Of a DNA stretch of 64,000 nucleotides, positions 25,945 to 34,111 are shown piece by piece. This DNA is from DAISJI01 sp964559835 (GTDB taxonomy: Bacteria > Acidobacteriota > Terriglobia > Terriglobales > Acidobacteriaceae). The translations under genes and the position numbers were made by a program. Location of the stretch: contig CAZLJE010000007.1 in the NCBI GenBank assembly GCA_964559835.1, positions 1 to 64,000 of the forward strand, written 5' to 3'. Each line of letters begins with the position of its first letter. Within the stretch, counting starts at the first letter, position 1. The notes under the pieces are model-generated. The model did not search any database and had not been told where the DNA came from. It saw nothing but the letters and a program-made list of their open reading frames with translations.

Positions 25945-26655
25945 ATGGCTGACAATCATCGCAAAGCTAACGCAGCCCCGCGCTGTGCCTACATCCGTAT
26001 GAACGACCAGCCCTGCCGCCAGCCGGCATTGCAGGGCAACATCTTCTGCCGCTTCCACGACCTGGTCGAGCACCCGTTACCGGCCGCCCTCATCCCCTTC
26101 GTCGAGGACGCAACCAGCCTCCAGGTCGCCATCATGCAGGTCATTCGCTCCATGCAGCTCGGCAAGATCGAGCGCCATATGGGCGGCACCATCCTCTACG
26201 CCCTCCAACTCGCCGCCTCCAACCTCAAGCACTTCTGCGAGGAAAACGGCCATCCGTTCGCCGAACCCGCTCGGCGTCTGACCAAGGAAGAGCAGCGAGA
26301 GGAAGAATTATCGAAACAACCGTCTCTCGCCGAATACCTGATCAAAGCGCTGGAACTCGAGCCTCCACCACAAGAGCAGCAGGAGCGCGTGATGCAGCAA
26401 GCCTCCGCCCTTTCCAATCCGCCTGTCGTCCACCGCGACGACGCGAAGCAAACTCCTCCGTGTTCCTCTGTGCCCACTGTGGTGAAAACGAACTCAGGAG
26501 TGGTCGACGACCTCAAAGCCTGCGTCGAACCCAGGAAACACGCAGGTTCCTCGACTCGGATGCGGCGGGCGCGCAAAACCGGCGCGCCTTATGCCGTATC
26601 CTCGCTCGGAATGACTCCGGTAGAGGTACGCGAATGTGAAATCGCCTTGTGCTGA
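25945..26655 (+). CDS. Hypothetical protein with N-terminal Cys3His motif
   Basis: A 236-residue protein with ATG preceded by GGAG. The N-terminus has RCAYIRMNDQPCRQPAL and FCRFH, giving Cys14, Cys23, Cys33 and His36, a likely small zinc knuckle. Residues 50-100 are helical (LIPFVEDATSLQVAIMQVI). From about residue 165 the frame runs through intergenic-type repeats (the CTCCGTGTTCCTCTG and CCTCGCTCGGAATGAC wordings), so the C-terminal 70 residues are probably repeat-derived. Similar short proteins occur in Acidobacteriota; function unknown. Confidence 0.6.
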   Translation: MADNHRKANAAPRCAYIRMNDQPCRQPALQGNIFCRFHDLVEHPLPAALIPFVEDATSLQVAIMQVIRSMQLGKIERHMGGTILYALQLAASNLKHFCEENGHPFAEPARRLTKEEQREEELSKQPSLAEYLIKALELEPPPQEQQERVMQQASALSNPPVVHRDDAKQTPPCSSVPTVVKTNSGVVDDLKACVEPRKHAGSSTRMRRARKTGAPYAVSSLGMTPVEVRECEIALC

Positions 26656-26730
26656 CGAATAGCAGCCCAACGGTTTATTGTTCCAGCAGACAAGGAGTGA
26701 GCGACGAGGCCGCTATCCCAAACCGAGCAG

Positions 26731-28083
26731 GTGTCGCTGGAGGGGCTACACGGGACCGTCGAGGTGCCGCACCACGAGTCCGGGTTCTGGGGCAAGTGGA
26801 GGGCGTTCGTCGGGCCGGCGATCCTGGTCAGCGTCGGGTACATGGATCCCGGTAACTGGGGGACCGACCTGCAAGGCGGCGCGCGCTACAAGTACGACCT
26901 GCTGTGGGTAGTCGGGCTGGCCAGCCTGATGGCGATCTTCATGCAGATCCTGTCGGCGAAGCTCGGAGTGGTGACCGGCAAGGACCTGGCGCAGTGCTGT
27001 CGCGATTGGTATCCGGGGTGGACGCGCTGGCCCAACTGGATGCTGAGCGAAGTCGCCATCGCGGCGTGCGATCTCGCCGAGGTGCTGGGAAGCGCGGTCG
27101 CGCTCAACCTGCTGTTTCATATTCCGCTGTTCTGGGCTGTCATCATCACCGGCGCCGACGTGCTCCTCCTGCTCACCTTGCAACGCTTCGGCATGAGGAC
27201 GATCGAGGCGATCGTGCTGCTGCTGATCGCAACCATCGCGGTCTGCTATTTCATCGAGATCTTCATTCTTCCGGAGACGCAGCCGAGCTTTGCGGAGATG
27301 GGACGCGCCATGCTGTTCCCGACGCTGCGACAGACCGGAATGCTGTACCTGGCGATCGGGATCATCGGCGCGACGGTGATGCCGCACAACCTGTACCTGC
27401 ATTCGGCGCTGGTGCAGAGCCGGAAGCTGCAGAAGGACGAGCCGTCGATCCGCAGCGCCGTGCGGTTCAACACCATCGATTCCATCGTCGCGCTCACGAT
27501 CGCGTTTTTCGTCAATGCGGCCATCATGGTGCTGGCAGCCAACGTGTTTTTCGGAAAGCAAAGCGTGGTCACACCGGGCGGACACGTCGTCCACTTCAGT
27601 CCGGAGAGCGACTGGATACGCGTGGCGTACCTGACGCTGTCGCCGCTGCTGGGAGCGGTGGCGGCAAGCACGCTGTTCGCGGTCGCGCTGCTGGCGAGCG
27701 GCCAGAGTAGCACCATCACCGGCACGCTGGCCGGGCAAGTGGTGATGGAAGGCTTCATGCGCTGGCGCATCAAGCCCTGGGTGCGGCGGATCATCACGCG
27801 CGTACTGGCGATATTGCCGGCGATCTTTATCATCGGGTGGCGCGGCGACAGCAGCGTCACCGACCTGCTGACGCTCAGCCAGGTGGTACTGGCGCTGCAA
27901 CTTCCGTTCGCCATGTTCCCGCTGCTGCATTTCACAAGCTCGAAGAAGAGGATGGGTGCGTGGAAAAACGGCTGGTTCCTGCTGACGGCTGGCTGGGCAG
28001 CGGCAATACTGATCACGGTAATGGATGTTGTCGGTTTGCCGGATTCACTGAGAACGGCATGGCAGCTCTTCACCGGCCAGTAG
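26731..28083 (+). CDS. mntH: Nramp-family divalent metal transporter (MntH-like)
   Basis: A 450-residue membrane transporter with about 11 helices, importing Mn2+ or Fe2+ with protons. The TM1 metal-binding motif is present (GYMDPGNWGTDL, Asp-Pro-Gly-Asn) and TM6 has ATVMPHNLYLHSALVQ. The GTG at 26731 is the first start after an in-frame stop at 26698 and puts the motif at the normal distance. A universal stress protein gene follows after 16 bases, so the two form an operon. Confidence 0.93.
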   Translation: MSLEGLHGTVEVPHHESGFWGKWRAFVGPAILVSVGYMDPGNWGTDLQGGARYKYDLLWVVGLASLMAIFMQILSAKLGVVTGKDLAQCCRDWYPGWTRWPNWMLSEVAIAACDLAEVLGSAVALNLLFHIPLFWAVIITGADVLLLLTLQRFGMRTIEAIVLLLIATIAVCYFIEIFILPETQPSFAEMGRAMLFPTLRQTGMLYLAIGIIGATVMPHNLYLHSALVQSRKLQKDEPSIRSAVRFNTIDSIVALTIAFFVNAAIMVLAANVFFGKQSVVTPGGHVVHFSPESDWIRVAYLTLSPLLGAVAASTLFAVALLASGQSSTITGTLAGQVVMEGFMRWRIKPWVRRIITRVLAILPAIFIIGWRGDSSVTDLLTLSQVVLALQLPFAMFPLLHFTSSKKRMGAWKNGWFLLTAGWAAAILITVMDVVGLPDSLRTAWQLFTGQ

Positions 28084-28099
28084 GCGAGGGGACGATCTT

Positions 28100-28516
28100 A
28101 TGTATGACACCATTCTCGTGACGCTGGACGGAACACCGACGGACCGCGCGATCATCGAACACGTGAAGCAACTGGCGAAACTGTTGCACAGCCGCCTGGT
28201 GCTGCTCCACGTCGCCGACGGTTGGGCCGCCCGGACCTATGGACGCGACGCGGTCAGCCCGGAGATCGCGGAAGATACGGCATACCTGCAGAAGATGAAG
28301 TCGGAACTGCAGGCCGAGGGGATTCCCACCGAAGCCGAACTGGCGTTTGGCGAGCCGGACGAACAGATCGTGAAATGGGTCGAGCAGAAAGGGTGCGACC
28401 TGGTGGCGATGAGTACGCACGGGCACCGGTTTCTTGCCGATCTGTTCCTGGGCACGACCGCCACCAAAGTGCAGCACCGGATCAGGGTGCCGGTATTGTT
28501 GCTGCGGGCGAAATAG
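28100..28516 (+). CDS. Universal stress protein, UspA family
   Basis: A 138-residue single UspA domain (MYDTILVTLDGTPTDRAI at the start). The ATP-binding G-2x-G-9x-G(S/T) pattern is only partly kept near the C-terminus (MSTHGHRFLADLFLGTTATKVQHRI, split by a Leu), so nucleotide binding is likely. It is co-transcribed with the Nramp transporter, suggesting a regulatory or stress role linked to metal import. Confidence 0.9.
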   Translation: MYDTILVTLDGTPTDRAIIEHVKQLAKLLHSRLVLLHVADGWAARTYGRDAVSPEIAEDTAYLQKMKSELQAEGIPTEAELAFGEPDEQIVKWVEQKGCDLVAMSTHGHRFLADLFLGTTATKVQHRIRVPVLLLRAK

Positions 28517-28575
28517 CCTTCGGCTGGAATGGCACTCCAGTGGCCGTTTTCGAGTGTAAATTCGCTACAAATCCG

Positions 28576-28606
28576 TTGACTTTCCCAAAATGGGAGTGCC
28601 TAATAG
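28576..28606 (+). promoter_or_regulatory. Possible sigma-70 promoter for the HU gene
   Basis: TTGACT (28576-28581) and TAATAG (28601-28606) are 19 bp apart, upstream of the HU gene. Spacing is longer than ideal. Confidence 0.4.
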
Positions 28607-28658
28607 CGCGCATTCCACGCGGGTGGGGTGCCCGCGATATCCCTCCAGGAGAGCGCGA

Positions 28659-28940
28659 ATGAATAAAGGCCACCTGATCGATCGGATCTCTACCGCGTCC
28701 CGCTGCAACAAGACACAAGCTGCCGTCGCCATCGAAACGATGGTGGACGCGATAACCGGCGCTCTGAAGAAGGGCGAGCGGGTAACCATCGTCGGTTTTG
28801 GAACCTTCAACGTATCGCAGCGCAAAGCGCGCAACGGCCGCAACCCACAGACGGGTTCGCTGATCAAGATCGCCGCCCGCCGCGTGGCAAAATTCACGCC
28901 CGGCATTGAATTAAAGAAGGCCGTTGGGCGCGGGAAGTAA
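28659..28940 (+). CDS. HU-family DNA-binding protein
   Basis: A 93-residue nucleoid protein. MNKGHLIDRIS starts the N-terminal helices; VTIVGFGTFNVSQRKAR and GRNPQTGSLIKI form the beta arm with the conserved Gly-Arg-Asn-Pro tip; it ends with FTPGIELKKAVGRGK. The ATG at 28659 has AGGAG at a good distance and is preferred over an in-frame upstream start. HU or IHF class cannot be decided from this alone; the basic helices favour HU. Confidence 0.94.
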   Translation: MNKGHLIDRISTASRCNKTQAAVAIETMVDAITGALKKGERVTIVGFGTFNVSQRKARNGRNPQTGSLIKIAARRVAKFTPGIELKKAVGRGK

Positions 28941-28964
28941 CGCCCCGGGACGGCGCGGATACGA

Positions 28965-28991
28965 GGCGGCAGCGAAGTTGCCGCCTTTTTC
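28965..28991 (+). terminator. Rho-independent terminator of the HU gene
   Basis: GGCGGCA pairs with TGCCGCC across a short loop and is followed by TTTTT, 24 bp after the HU stop. Confidence 0.8.
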
Positions 28992-29048
28992 ATTCGCGAT
29001 ACGGTGACGGTCGAGGTCTGAATCGGACGGGCGTGAAGGTCATCTAAT

Positions 29049-29078
29049 TTGCTGAAAGTGGCGTTTTTCCCGTAAAAT
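29049..29078 (+). promoter_or_regulatory. Possible sigma-70 promoter for rpmE
   Basis: TTGCTG (29049-29054), 18 bp, TAAAAT (29073-29078), placing a start about 24 bp before the L31 ATG. Confidence 0.45.
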
Positions 29079-29108
29079 GGAGTTTTGCGAAAGGAAGTTG
29101 GAAGTTTC

Positions 29109-29342
29109 ATGAAGGCAGCTATCCATCCCATCTATCACGAAGTGCGAGTGCACTGCGCTTGCGGCAACAGCTTTTTGACCCGGTCGACGAGCAAGGAAGA
29201 CATCAACGTGGAAATCTGCTCGAATTGCCACCCGTTCTTTACGGGCAAGCAGAAGCTGATGGATACGGCCGGACGCGTGGAGCGCTTCCGCCGCAAGTAC
29301 GCGAAGGCGGAAACGGCCAAGGCGGAAACGGCGAAGAAATAG
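29109..29342 (+). CDS. rpmE: 50S ribosomal protein L31
   Basis: A 77-residue L31 of the zinc-binding (C+) type: HCACGNSF and ICSNCHPFFTGKQKL carry the Cys pairs, and MDTAGRVERFRRKYAK is the conserved C-terminal helix. ATG 29109 is preceded by GGAAGTTGGAAG and is the standard start (MKAAIHPIYHEV). The last residues form a short duplicated AKAETAKAET tail. A terminator follows. Confidence 0.96.
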   Translation: MKAAIHPIYHEVRVHCACGNSFLTRSTSKEDINVEICSNCHPFFTGKQKLMDTAGRVERFRRKYAKAETAKAETAKK

Positions 29343-29363
29343 GATTGTAAGCCCATTGGAAGA

Positions 29364-29392
29364 AAAACCCTCGCGCGATGCGAGGGTTTTTT
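29364..29392 (+). terminator. Rho-independent terminator of rpmE
   Basis: AAACCCTCGC pairs with GCGAGGGTTT, followed by a T run, 22 bp after the stop. Confidence 0.88.
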
Positions 29393-29408
29393 CTGCCATA
29401 ATCACGCC

Positions 29409-29615
29409 ATGGCTTCCGAAGTATTTCTCGAACGGGTGCCCGACGCGGACATCAGCATCGGCCGATGCTCCATCTGCAAGGAGGAGTTCCACTCGTCGCC
29501 TGTCGGGCCAAGGAAATGCATGTCGGAGTTTCCCGACCACGTCCGGCAAAAGCATCCGGAGGCGGGATTCAATCGCCGCCCGTGGGAGCTTTTCAAGCGT
29601 CGAACGGGCGAATAG
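29409..29615 (+). CDS. Small C2H2-type zinc-finger-like protein
   Basis: A 68-residue protein with GRCSICKEEFH and FPDHVRQKHPE, giving Cys-x2-Cys and His-x4-His spacing of a small zinc finger. It starts 16 bp after the rpmE terminator. No partner is evident; function unknown. Confidence 0.55.
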   Translation: MASEVFLERVPDADISIGRCSICKEEFHSSPVGPRKCMSEFPDHVRQKHPEAGFNRRPWELFKRRTGE

Positions 29616-29642
29616 CGTCGGTCGACCAGTAACGTTATTCGG

Positions 29643-29669
29643 TCGCCAGACAAGCCTGGTTAGTACAAC
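29643..29669. repeat. Family A half palindrome upstream of dusB
   Basis: CGCCAGACAAGCCTGGTTAG then TACAAC matches the right arm of the palindromes at 37142-37166 and 38937-38961 with three mismatches; the left arm is missing. It ends 20 bases before the dusB GTG. Confidence 0.65.
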
Positions 29670-29689
29670 AAATCACATACAATAGTGAC

Positions 29690-30733
29690 GTGCGCAAATA
29701 TTGGGAAAATCCGGTCGCGGACGCTGCCGGGCGTCCGGAAGCGCCTGTGCCGGCGAGCTTCTCGCTGGGTCCGGTGGCGCTCGCGCCGGCGACGGTGCTG
29801 GCCCCGATGGCTGGAGTGACCGACACGGTATTCCGCCGCTTCATCCGCGGGTATAGCGGATGCGGCCTGATCATGACCGAGTTCACGTCGGCCGACGGCA
29901 TGCTGCGCGACAAAAAGGTCAGCGGCCGGTACCTGCATTTCTATGAGGACGAGCACCCCATCTCCGCACAACTGTTCGGCAGCGACCCGAACACGCTGGG
30001 CGAAGCGGCGCGCATGATCGAGGATAAAGGCTTCGACCTGATCGACCTGAACCTGGGCTGTCCGGCAAAGAAAGTCGTGAAGTGCAACGGAGGCTCGGGC
30101 CTGCTGCGCGACCTGCCGCTGATCGGCAAGATCTTCGAGTCGGTGCGATCGGCGACCAAATTGCCGTTCACGGTGAAGTTTCGTGCGGGATGGAGCGATA
30201 AAGAGATTGTCTGCGTCGAACTCGCGAGACTGGCAGAAAGCTGCGGATTGCAGGGCGTCGCGCTGCATGCCCGTACGCGCGAACAGGGGTACTCCGGCGA
30301 AGCGCGCTGGGGCTGGATCGCGGAGATCAAGGACGCAGTCAAGATCCCGGTCATCGGTAATGGGGATGTCCGCACTCCACACGATGCGTGCGCCATGGTC
30401 GCGGCGACGAACTGCGATGCAGTGATGGTGGGGCGCGCGGCGGCGAGCAATCCGTGGATATTCCGGCAGATCCGGAGCTACGTCCAAACCGGCAGCTATG
30501 AAGAGCCCACCGAGCGCGATCGCCACGAGCTGATCCGGACGTACTTCCAGATGCTGGTCGATGAGGGAATGCCCGGCGTCGTCGGCAAGATGAAGCAGTT
30601 CTGCTCGTGGTTTACGCACGGCGTTCGCAACGGCAGCGGCCTGCGCAAGGCGGTGTACGAATCGAACGACGGGCGCGAGATCATCCAGAGGGTGGATGAA
30701 TTCTTTGAGGCGGCGCTGAATGCGGTCGCGTGA
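29690..30733 (+). CDS. dusB: tRNA-dihydrouridine synthase B
   Basis: A 347-residue FMN enzyme reducing specific tRNA uridines. Motifs: VLAPMAGVTDTVFRRF (FMN-binding strand 1), the catalytic Cys in LNLGCPAKKVVK, HARTREQGYSGEARW, and GNGDVRTPHDACAMV followed by VMVGRAAASNPWIF for phosphate binding. GTG 29690 is used; a TACAAT at 29678-29683 would place transcription start at about the GTG itself. A HAD phosphatase follows after 41 bases. Confidence 0.93.
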   Translation: MRKYWENPVADAAGRPEAPVPASFSLGPVALAPATVLAPMAGVTDTVFRRFIRGYSGCGLIMTEFTSADGMLRDKKVSGRYLHFYEDEHPISAQLFGSDPNTLGEAARMIEDKGFDLIDLNLGCPAKKVVKCNGGSGLLRDLPLIGKIFESVRSATKLPFTVKFRAGWSDKEIVCVELARLAESCGLQGVALHARTREQGYSGEARWGWIAEIKDAVKIPVIGNGDVRTPHDACAMVAATNCDAVMVGRAAASNPWIFRQIRSYVQTGSYEEPTERDRHELIRTYFQMLVDEGMPGVVGKMKQFCSWFTHGVRNGSGLRKAVYESNDGREIIQRVDEFFEAALNAVA

Positions 30734-30738
30734 CATTG

Positions 30739-30833
30739 TGGGAGTTGGTGACTTGCTGAGTGGGTGATTGAAACATGGCAACTCAGAAAATCGCCAAGTC
30801 ACCCAATCAGCAAGTCAGCAAATCCATTGTCAT
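30739..30833. repeat. Inverted word repeat straddling the HAD start codon
   Basis: GTTGGTGACTTGCTGAGTGG then GTGATTG on the left is mirrored imperfectly by CAAGTCACCCAATCAGCAAG on the right, with the ATG at 30775 in the loop. The first 17 or so codons of the next gene are therefore repeat sequence. Confidence 0.65.
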
Positions 30834-31287
30834 CGTCGACATCGACGGCACCATTGCCGACGTGCGGCATCGTCTCCACCACATCAAGGGTCCGGGGAAG
30901 AAGAACTGGAAGGAGTTCTTCGAGGCGATGGACCGCGACACGGCGATCGAGCCGATGATCGCGCAGGTGCACGAACTGGAGAGGGACCACGACATCATCG
31001 TCGTGACTGGACGTCCCGAGCACTACCGCAGGCGTACCGAGAAATGGCTGCGCGATCACGGTATCCGGTATCTCCGGCTTTTCATGCGGCCGGATGGCGA
31101 CCACCGGCCGGACTACACGGTCAAGGCGGAAGTGCTGCGCGAATTTCCCAAGGGGCAGATCGTGCTGGCAATCGACGACCGCCCCCGGGTGTGCGACATG
31201 TGGGAGGAGAATGGGATCCGGTGTATCCGCGTCGACAGCGACGAAGAGAACCAGCAGGTCAACGAGCTATACCGCAAGAAAAGCTAG
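30775..31287 (+). CDS. HAD-superfamily phosphatase, Pnkp 3'-phosphatase-like
   Basis: A 170-residue HAD hydrolase. Motif I is VDIDGTIADVRHRL, motif II IIVVTGRPEHYRRRTEKWL, and motif III/IV LAIDDRPRVCDMWEENGI. The arrangement resembles the phosphatase half of T4-type polynucleotide kinase/phosphatase, suggesting removal of a nucleic-acid or nucleotide phosphate, but the substrate is inference. The repeat-derived N-terminus (QKIAKSPNQQVSK) precedes the true fold, which starts at about residue 18. Confidence 0.8.
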   Translation: MATQKIAKSPNQQVSKSIVIVDIDGTIADVRHRLHHIKGPGKKNWKEFFEAMDRDTAIEPMIAQVHELERDHDIIVVTGRPEHYRRRTEKWLRDHGIRYLRLFMRPDGDHRPDYTVKAEVLREFPKGQIVLAIDDRPRVCDMWEENGIRCIRVDSDEENQQVNELYRKKS

Positions 31288-31290
31288 CAC

Positions 31291-32202
31291 TCATTCGTGG
31301 TACCGCTTCTCGCCCGCGGGAACCGCGACGGGCATACGGTTCTGGCGGGGCGGAAGAGGGCAGGTGGCGTATGCGGTGTAGGCGCACGGCGGGTTTTCCA
31401 TGCGATTGAAATCGAGCACGAGCTCGCCGGGTTTATCGAGACCGTTACTCGGGATGCCGGTATAGAGGAAGCGTCCCGCGCCGTAAGTGGTCGTCTGCGA
31501 AGTCGTGTCGCGCAGGATGAAGAACAACTGCTTCGAGTCAGGCGATTCCAGTACTGGCTCGATGCGAATGGTCTTGCCACTGAGCAAGAATTCGGCGGCG
31601 CCGGGTGACGGTTGCTGCAAAGTGGTGCCGAGTACGGTCGGAACGTTCACCATCTTGGGCGGAACGTACGGCAACCAGCGCGCTGTGATGCGGTATTTCG
31701 GATCCGGCTCGTACCAGTGCAGGCCCTTAAAGTTCGTGCGCGCAGGGGAGGTCGAGTCCCAGATGCGAAGAGCGTAACGGTCGCCGCGATGAAGGACGAT
31801 CAGCGCGACGGTTCCGATGCGAACCGTGTCGCGCGGCGGCTGGTCGTCTGCGCGAAGCGGCTGTTCGGTAGCGGGCTTGCCGTTGACCAGCAGGTCTTTC
31901 GGGAACCCTGCTTGCGGCGGACGCAACGTGACCTTGCCTTTTTCGAGGCGGAAGACCGCGATGCGCGCGGGGGCCGTCGCCTTGACCTGGATGTCGTTCG
32001 ACTTGTCGGCGCCAAAGCTGTTGTCGCCCTCCTTCAGCCATTCCAGGCCGATAAGCGATAGCCAGTTCTCGGGCTTTTGCAGGTCGGCGGCATGCGCGGT
32101 GCGCCACTTGAGAAGGTCAGTGCGCCAGGCAGAATCATTCGACTGGCAAAGGGCGAAGGACGGAACCAGAAGAAACACAGCAGCGGCGTGCTTCCATGAC
32201 AT
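31291..32202 (-). CDS. DUF1684 family exported protein
   Basis: A 303-residue DUF1684 protein with a signal peptide (MSWKHAAAVFLLVPSFALCQ). Signatures are WRTAHAADLQKPENWLSLIGLEW-type N-terminal wording (split here for length), GAGRFLYT, LVLDFNRMENPPCAYT and CPLPPRQNRMPVAVPAGEK. ATG 32202 is chosen because it gives the signal peptide. The family is widespread and uncharacterised. Its 3' end is three bases from the convergent HAD gene. Confidence 0.88.
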   Translation of the reverse strand: MSWKHAAAVFLLVPSFALCQSNDSAWRTDLLKWRTAHAADLQKPENWLSLIGLEWLKEGDNSFGADKSNDIQVKATAPARIAVFRLEKGKVTLRPPQAGFPKDLLVNGKPATEQPLRADDQPPRDTVRIGTVALIVLHRGDRYALRIWDSTSPARTNFKGLHWYEPDPKYRITARWLPYVPPKMVNVPTVLGTTLQQPSPGAAEFLLSGKTIRIEPVLESPDSKQLFFILRDTTSQTTTYGAGRFLYTGIPSNGLDKPGELVLDFNRMENPPCAYTAYATCPLPPRQNRMPVAVPAGEKRYHE

Positions 32203-32279
32203 AAACCAACAGATTACGAATCGGCCCTGCGGTTGCAAAAGCTATATTGCGGTCGAATCGTCGCTTCTACCAAGGTTTC

Positions 32280-32362
32280 GCACGGCGAAAGTCGTGCCGT
32301 CCCTGACGGGACTCACTTTTTCTCCGACTTCGCCCCCCGGCACTGACGTGCCGCGCTATGAA
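32280..32362. repeat. Solitary REP-like unit distant from the RAYT gene
   Basis: CCCGGCACTGACGTGCCG followed by CGCTATGAAC (32337-32362) matches the units at 24.5-25.4 kb; upstream are GGCGAAAGTCGTGCCG and GTCCCTGACGGGAC hairpins. It shows that the element is dispersed beyond the cassette. Confidence 0.7.
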
Positions 32363-32461
32363 CTGTCTCGCTTGCGGCGATGATCTCCGATTCTGTCCCA
32401 CGGGCCAGCCCGCACGCATGGACATCGTTAAGGCCATCAGCTCGCAATCGAGCCTTTAATT

Positions 32462-33322
32462 TCACCCTGCGATCTGCGTCTGCAATTCCTCGGCGTGGCG
32501 CGGTGCGACTTTCTTCTTTTCGTCGTACTCCAGGTAGGCGAACGGGTGGTGGTGGTCGTGGGTGAAGACGACGAGCCATTTCTGCGGGATCGCTTCGGCG
32601 TAGAAGCGCTTCCGGCTCTCGATCGTCTCGAGCGGCAGGATGTCGTAGGCCATAACCCACGTCAGATCGGTGTGCGCGGTGGTGGGGATGAGGTCGCTGA
32701 TATAGCAGGCAGTCTGTCCGCCGCTGCGGATGACGACGCTTTGCATGCTGCGCGTGTGCCCGGGATACAGGCGGACGGAGACGCCGGGAACGATGTCGGC
32801 ATCGCCGTCAAGGAGGGTCATCTGACCGGATTCGATGAGCGGATCGTAATTTTCCGAGATGTAACTGATGCGGTCGCGCTCGAGCTGGCGATGTCCGTGC
32901 TCGACCTCGATGCGCTGGGCGTAGTACTTGGCGTTGGGGAAGGTTGGTACTGCTATGCCGCCGTCCATGTAGGTGTTCCAGCCGCAGTGGTCGAAGTGCA
33001 GATGCGTATTGATGACAACGTCGATCGACGCCGGGTCGACGCCGCCGGCGCGGAGGTTGTCGAGCAAGCGCGGCGTGTGTCCATGGATGGCAGCCATTTT
33101 GGGCGAGAGCTTGGGGCCGATACCGGTCTCGACGATGACGTTATGTTTGCCGGTGCGGATGAGCAGCGTGTTGAGCCCGAGGACGATGCGGTTCTGCTCG
33201 TCGGGCGGCATTTTCTTTTCCCAGAGCGGCTTGGGAACGACGCCGAACATCGCGCCGCCGTCGAGAAAATAGGTGCCGTCGGAAAACAGGCTGAGTTCAA
33301 AGTCGCCGAACGGGAAAGACAT
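32462..33322 (-). CDS. MBL-fold metallo-hydrolase
   Basis: A 286-residue metallo-beta-lactamase-fold enzyme with the di-metal motif THLHFDHCG (HxHxDH), a second His in LYPGHTRSM, Asp in YISDLIP and a C-terminal FTHDHHHPF. This resembles quorum-quenching lactonase-like or N-acyl hydrolase subfamilies, but the substrate is open. ATG 33322 (MSFPFGDFELSLFSDG) is preferred; the 20-residue upstream extension would translate a family G repeat. Confidence 0.9.
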   Translation of the reverse strand: MSFPFGDFELSLFSDGTYFLDGGAMFGVVPKPLWEKKMPPDEQNRIVLGLNTLLIRTGKHNVIVETGIGPKLSPKMAAIHGHTPRLLDNLRAGGVDPASIDVVINTHLHFDHCGWNTYMDGGIAVPTFPNAKYYAQRIEVEHGHRQLERDRISYISENYDPLIESGQMTLLDGDADIVPGVSVRLYPGHTRSMQSVVIRSGGQTACYISDLIPTTAHTDLTWVMAYDILPLETIESRKRFYAEAIPQKWLVVFTHDHHHPFAYLEYDEKKKVAPRHAEELQTQIAG

Positions 33323-33334
33323 CGTTACGCTCCG

Positions 33335-33464
33335 GCATCTATTGAACCACAGAGGCACAGAGGCACGGAGAAACAACTGCATTGCCGATTGTTGATTGCC
33401 GATTGCCGATTGTGAAAACCTGGTGCACTTTCAATCGGAAATCGGAAATCAACAATCGCGTTCG
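33335..33464. repeat. Families G and D repeats between two leftward genes
   Basis: AACCACAGAGGCACAGAGGC at 33342-33361, then GATTGCCGATTG words (about 33380-33412) mirrored by CAATCGGAAATCGGAAATC (33430-33448). The array fills the gap. Confidence 0.65.
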
Positions 33465-33465
33465 C

Positions 33466-33975
33466 TTACGCAGTGACGGCGTGTCGCTGTCGGAATTCCA
33501 GTTCCGCGTTGGGCGAGAGCAGCACCCACAACGTGTAGATACCGAGCGCGGTCCCAAAGGGCACATTGATGAGCGAGATGCAACCTACGACGACGGCCAG
33601 CATGCGCGACCAATCGGCGCGTTGCAGCAGACCGACCCCGGCGACGATTCCGACCGCTGCTTTGCACAGCAGGAAAATGGCAAGCATGTGCATGAAAGGA
33701 CGCATCCAGCCAAAGATCACCTCGGGCGGCGGTCCGCCATGCTGCGGCGGCGCCGACTGGATGATGAACGGGACCATGTGCGCGAAGAACACCAGGATGA
33801 AGAATGCGCCGATCGCCGTAAATGCGGAGTAGGCGATCCAAAAAATGCCAAGCAGTTGCGCGTGCCGCGCGACGCGGCTGCTTCCGGGCTGGACCGCGCC
33901 GACGATCGCCTTACCACAGCGCTGGCAGAACGACTGGCCGGCCTGTATCTGAGCTCCACAGGAATCGCAGAACAT
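33466..33975 (-). CDS. Zinc-ribbon membrane protein
   Basis: A 169-residue protein. The N-terminus is a zinc ribbon (FCDSCGAQIQAGQSFCQRCG), followed by three or four transmembrane helices (LLGIFWIAYSAFTAIGAFFI, LAIFLLCKAAVGIVAGVGLL, AVVVGCISLINVPFGTALGI). The combination is common in Acidobacteriota and of unknown function. Confidence 0.75.
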   Translation of the reverse strand: MFCDSCGAQIQAGQSFCQRCGKAIVGAVQPGSSRVARHAQLLGIFWIAYSAFTAIGAFFILVFFAHMVPFIIQSAPPQHGGPPPEVIFGWMRPFMHMLAIFLLCKAAVGIVAGVGLLQRADWSRMLAVVVGCISLINVPFGTALGIYTLWVLLSPNAELEFRQRHAVTA

Positions 33976-34111
33976 AGGAATACCCCTCCGGATGCGTCAT
34001 TGAAACATACGTCTGGCCGGAGAGAAAAGTTGCAACAGTCGCTGGTCTCTGATCGCTCGTCGCTGGCCAACTGAGAAAGTGGTCGAAATGTGTCGCCAGG
34101 CAACGAGATCG

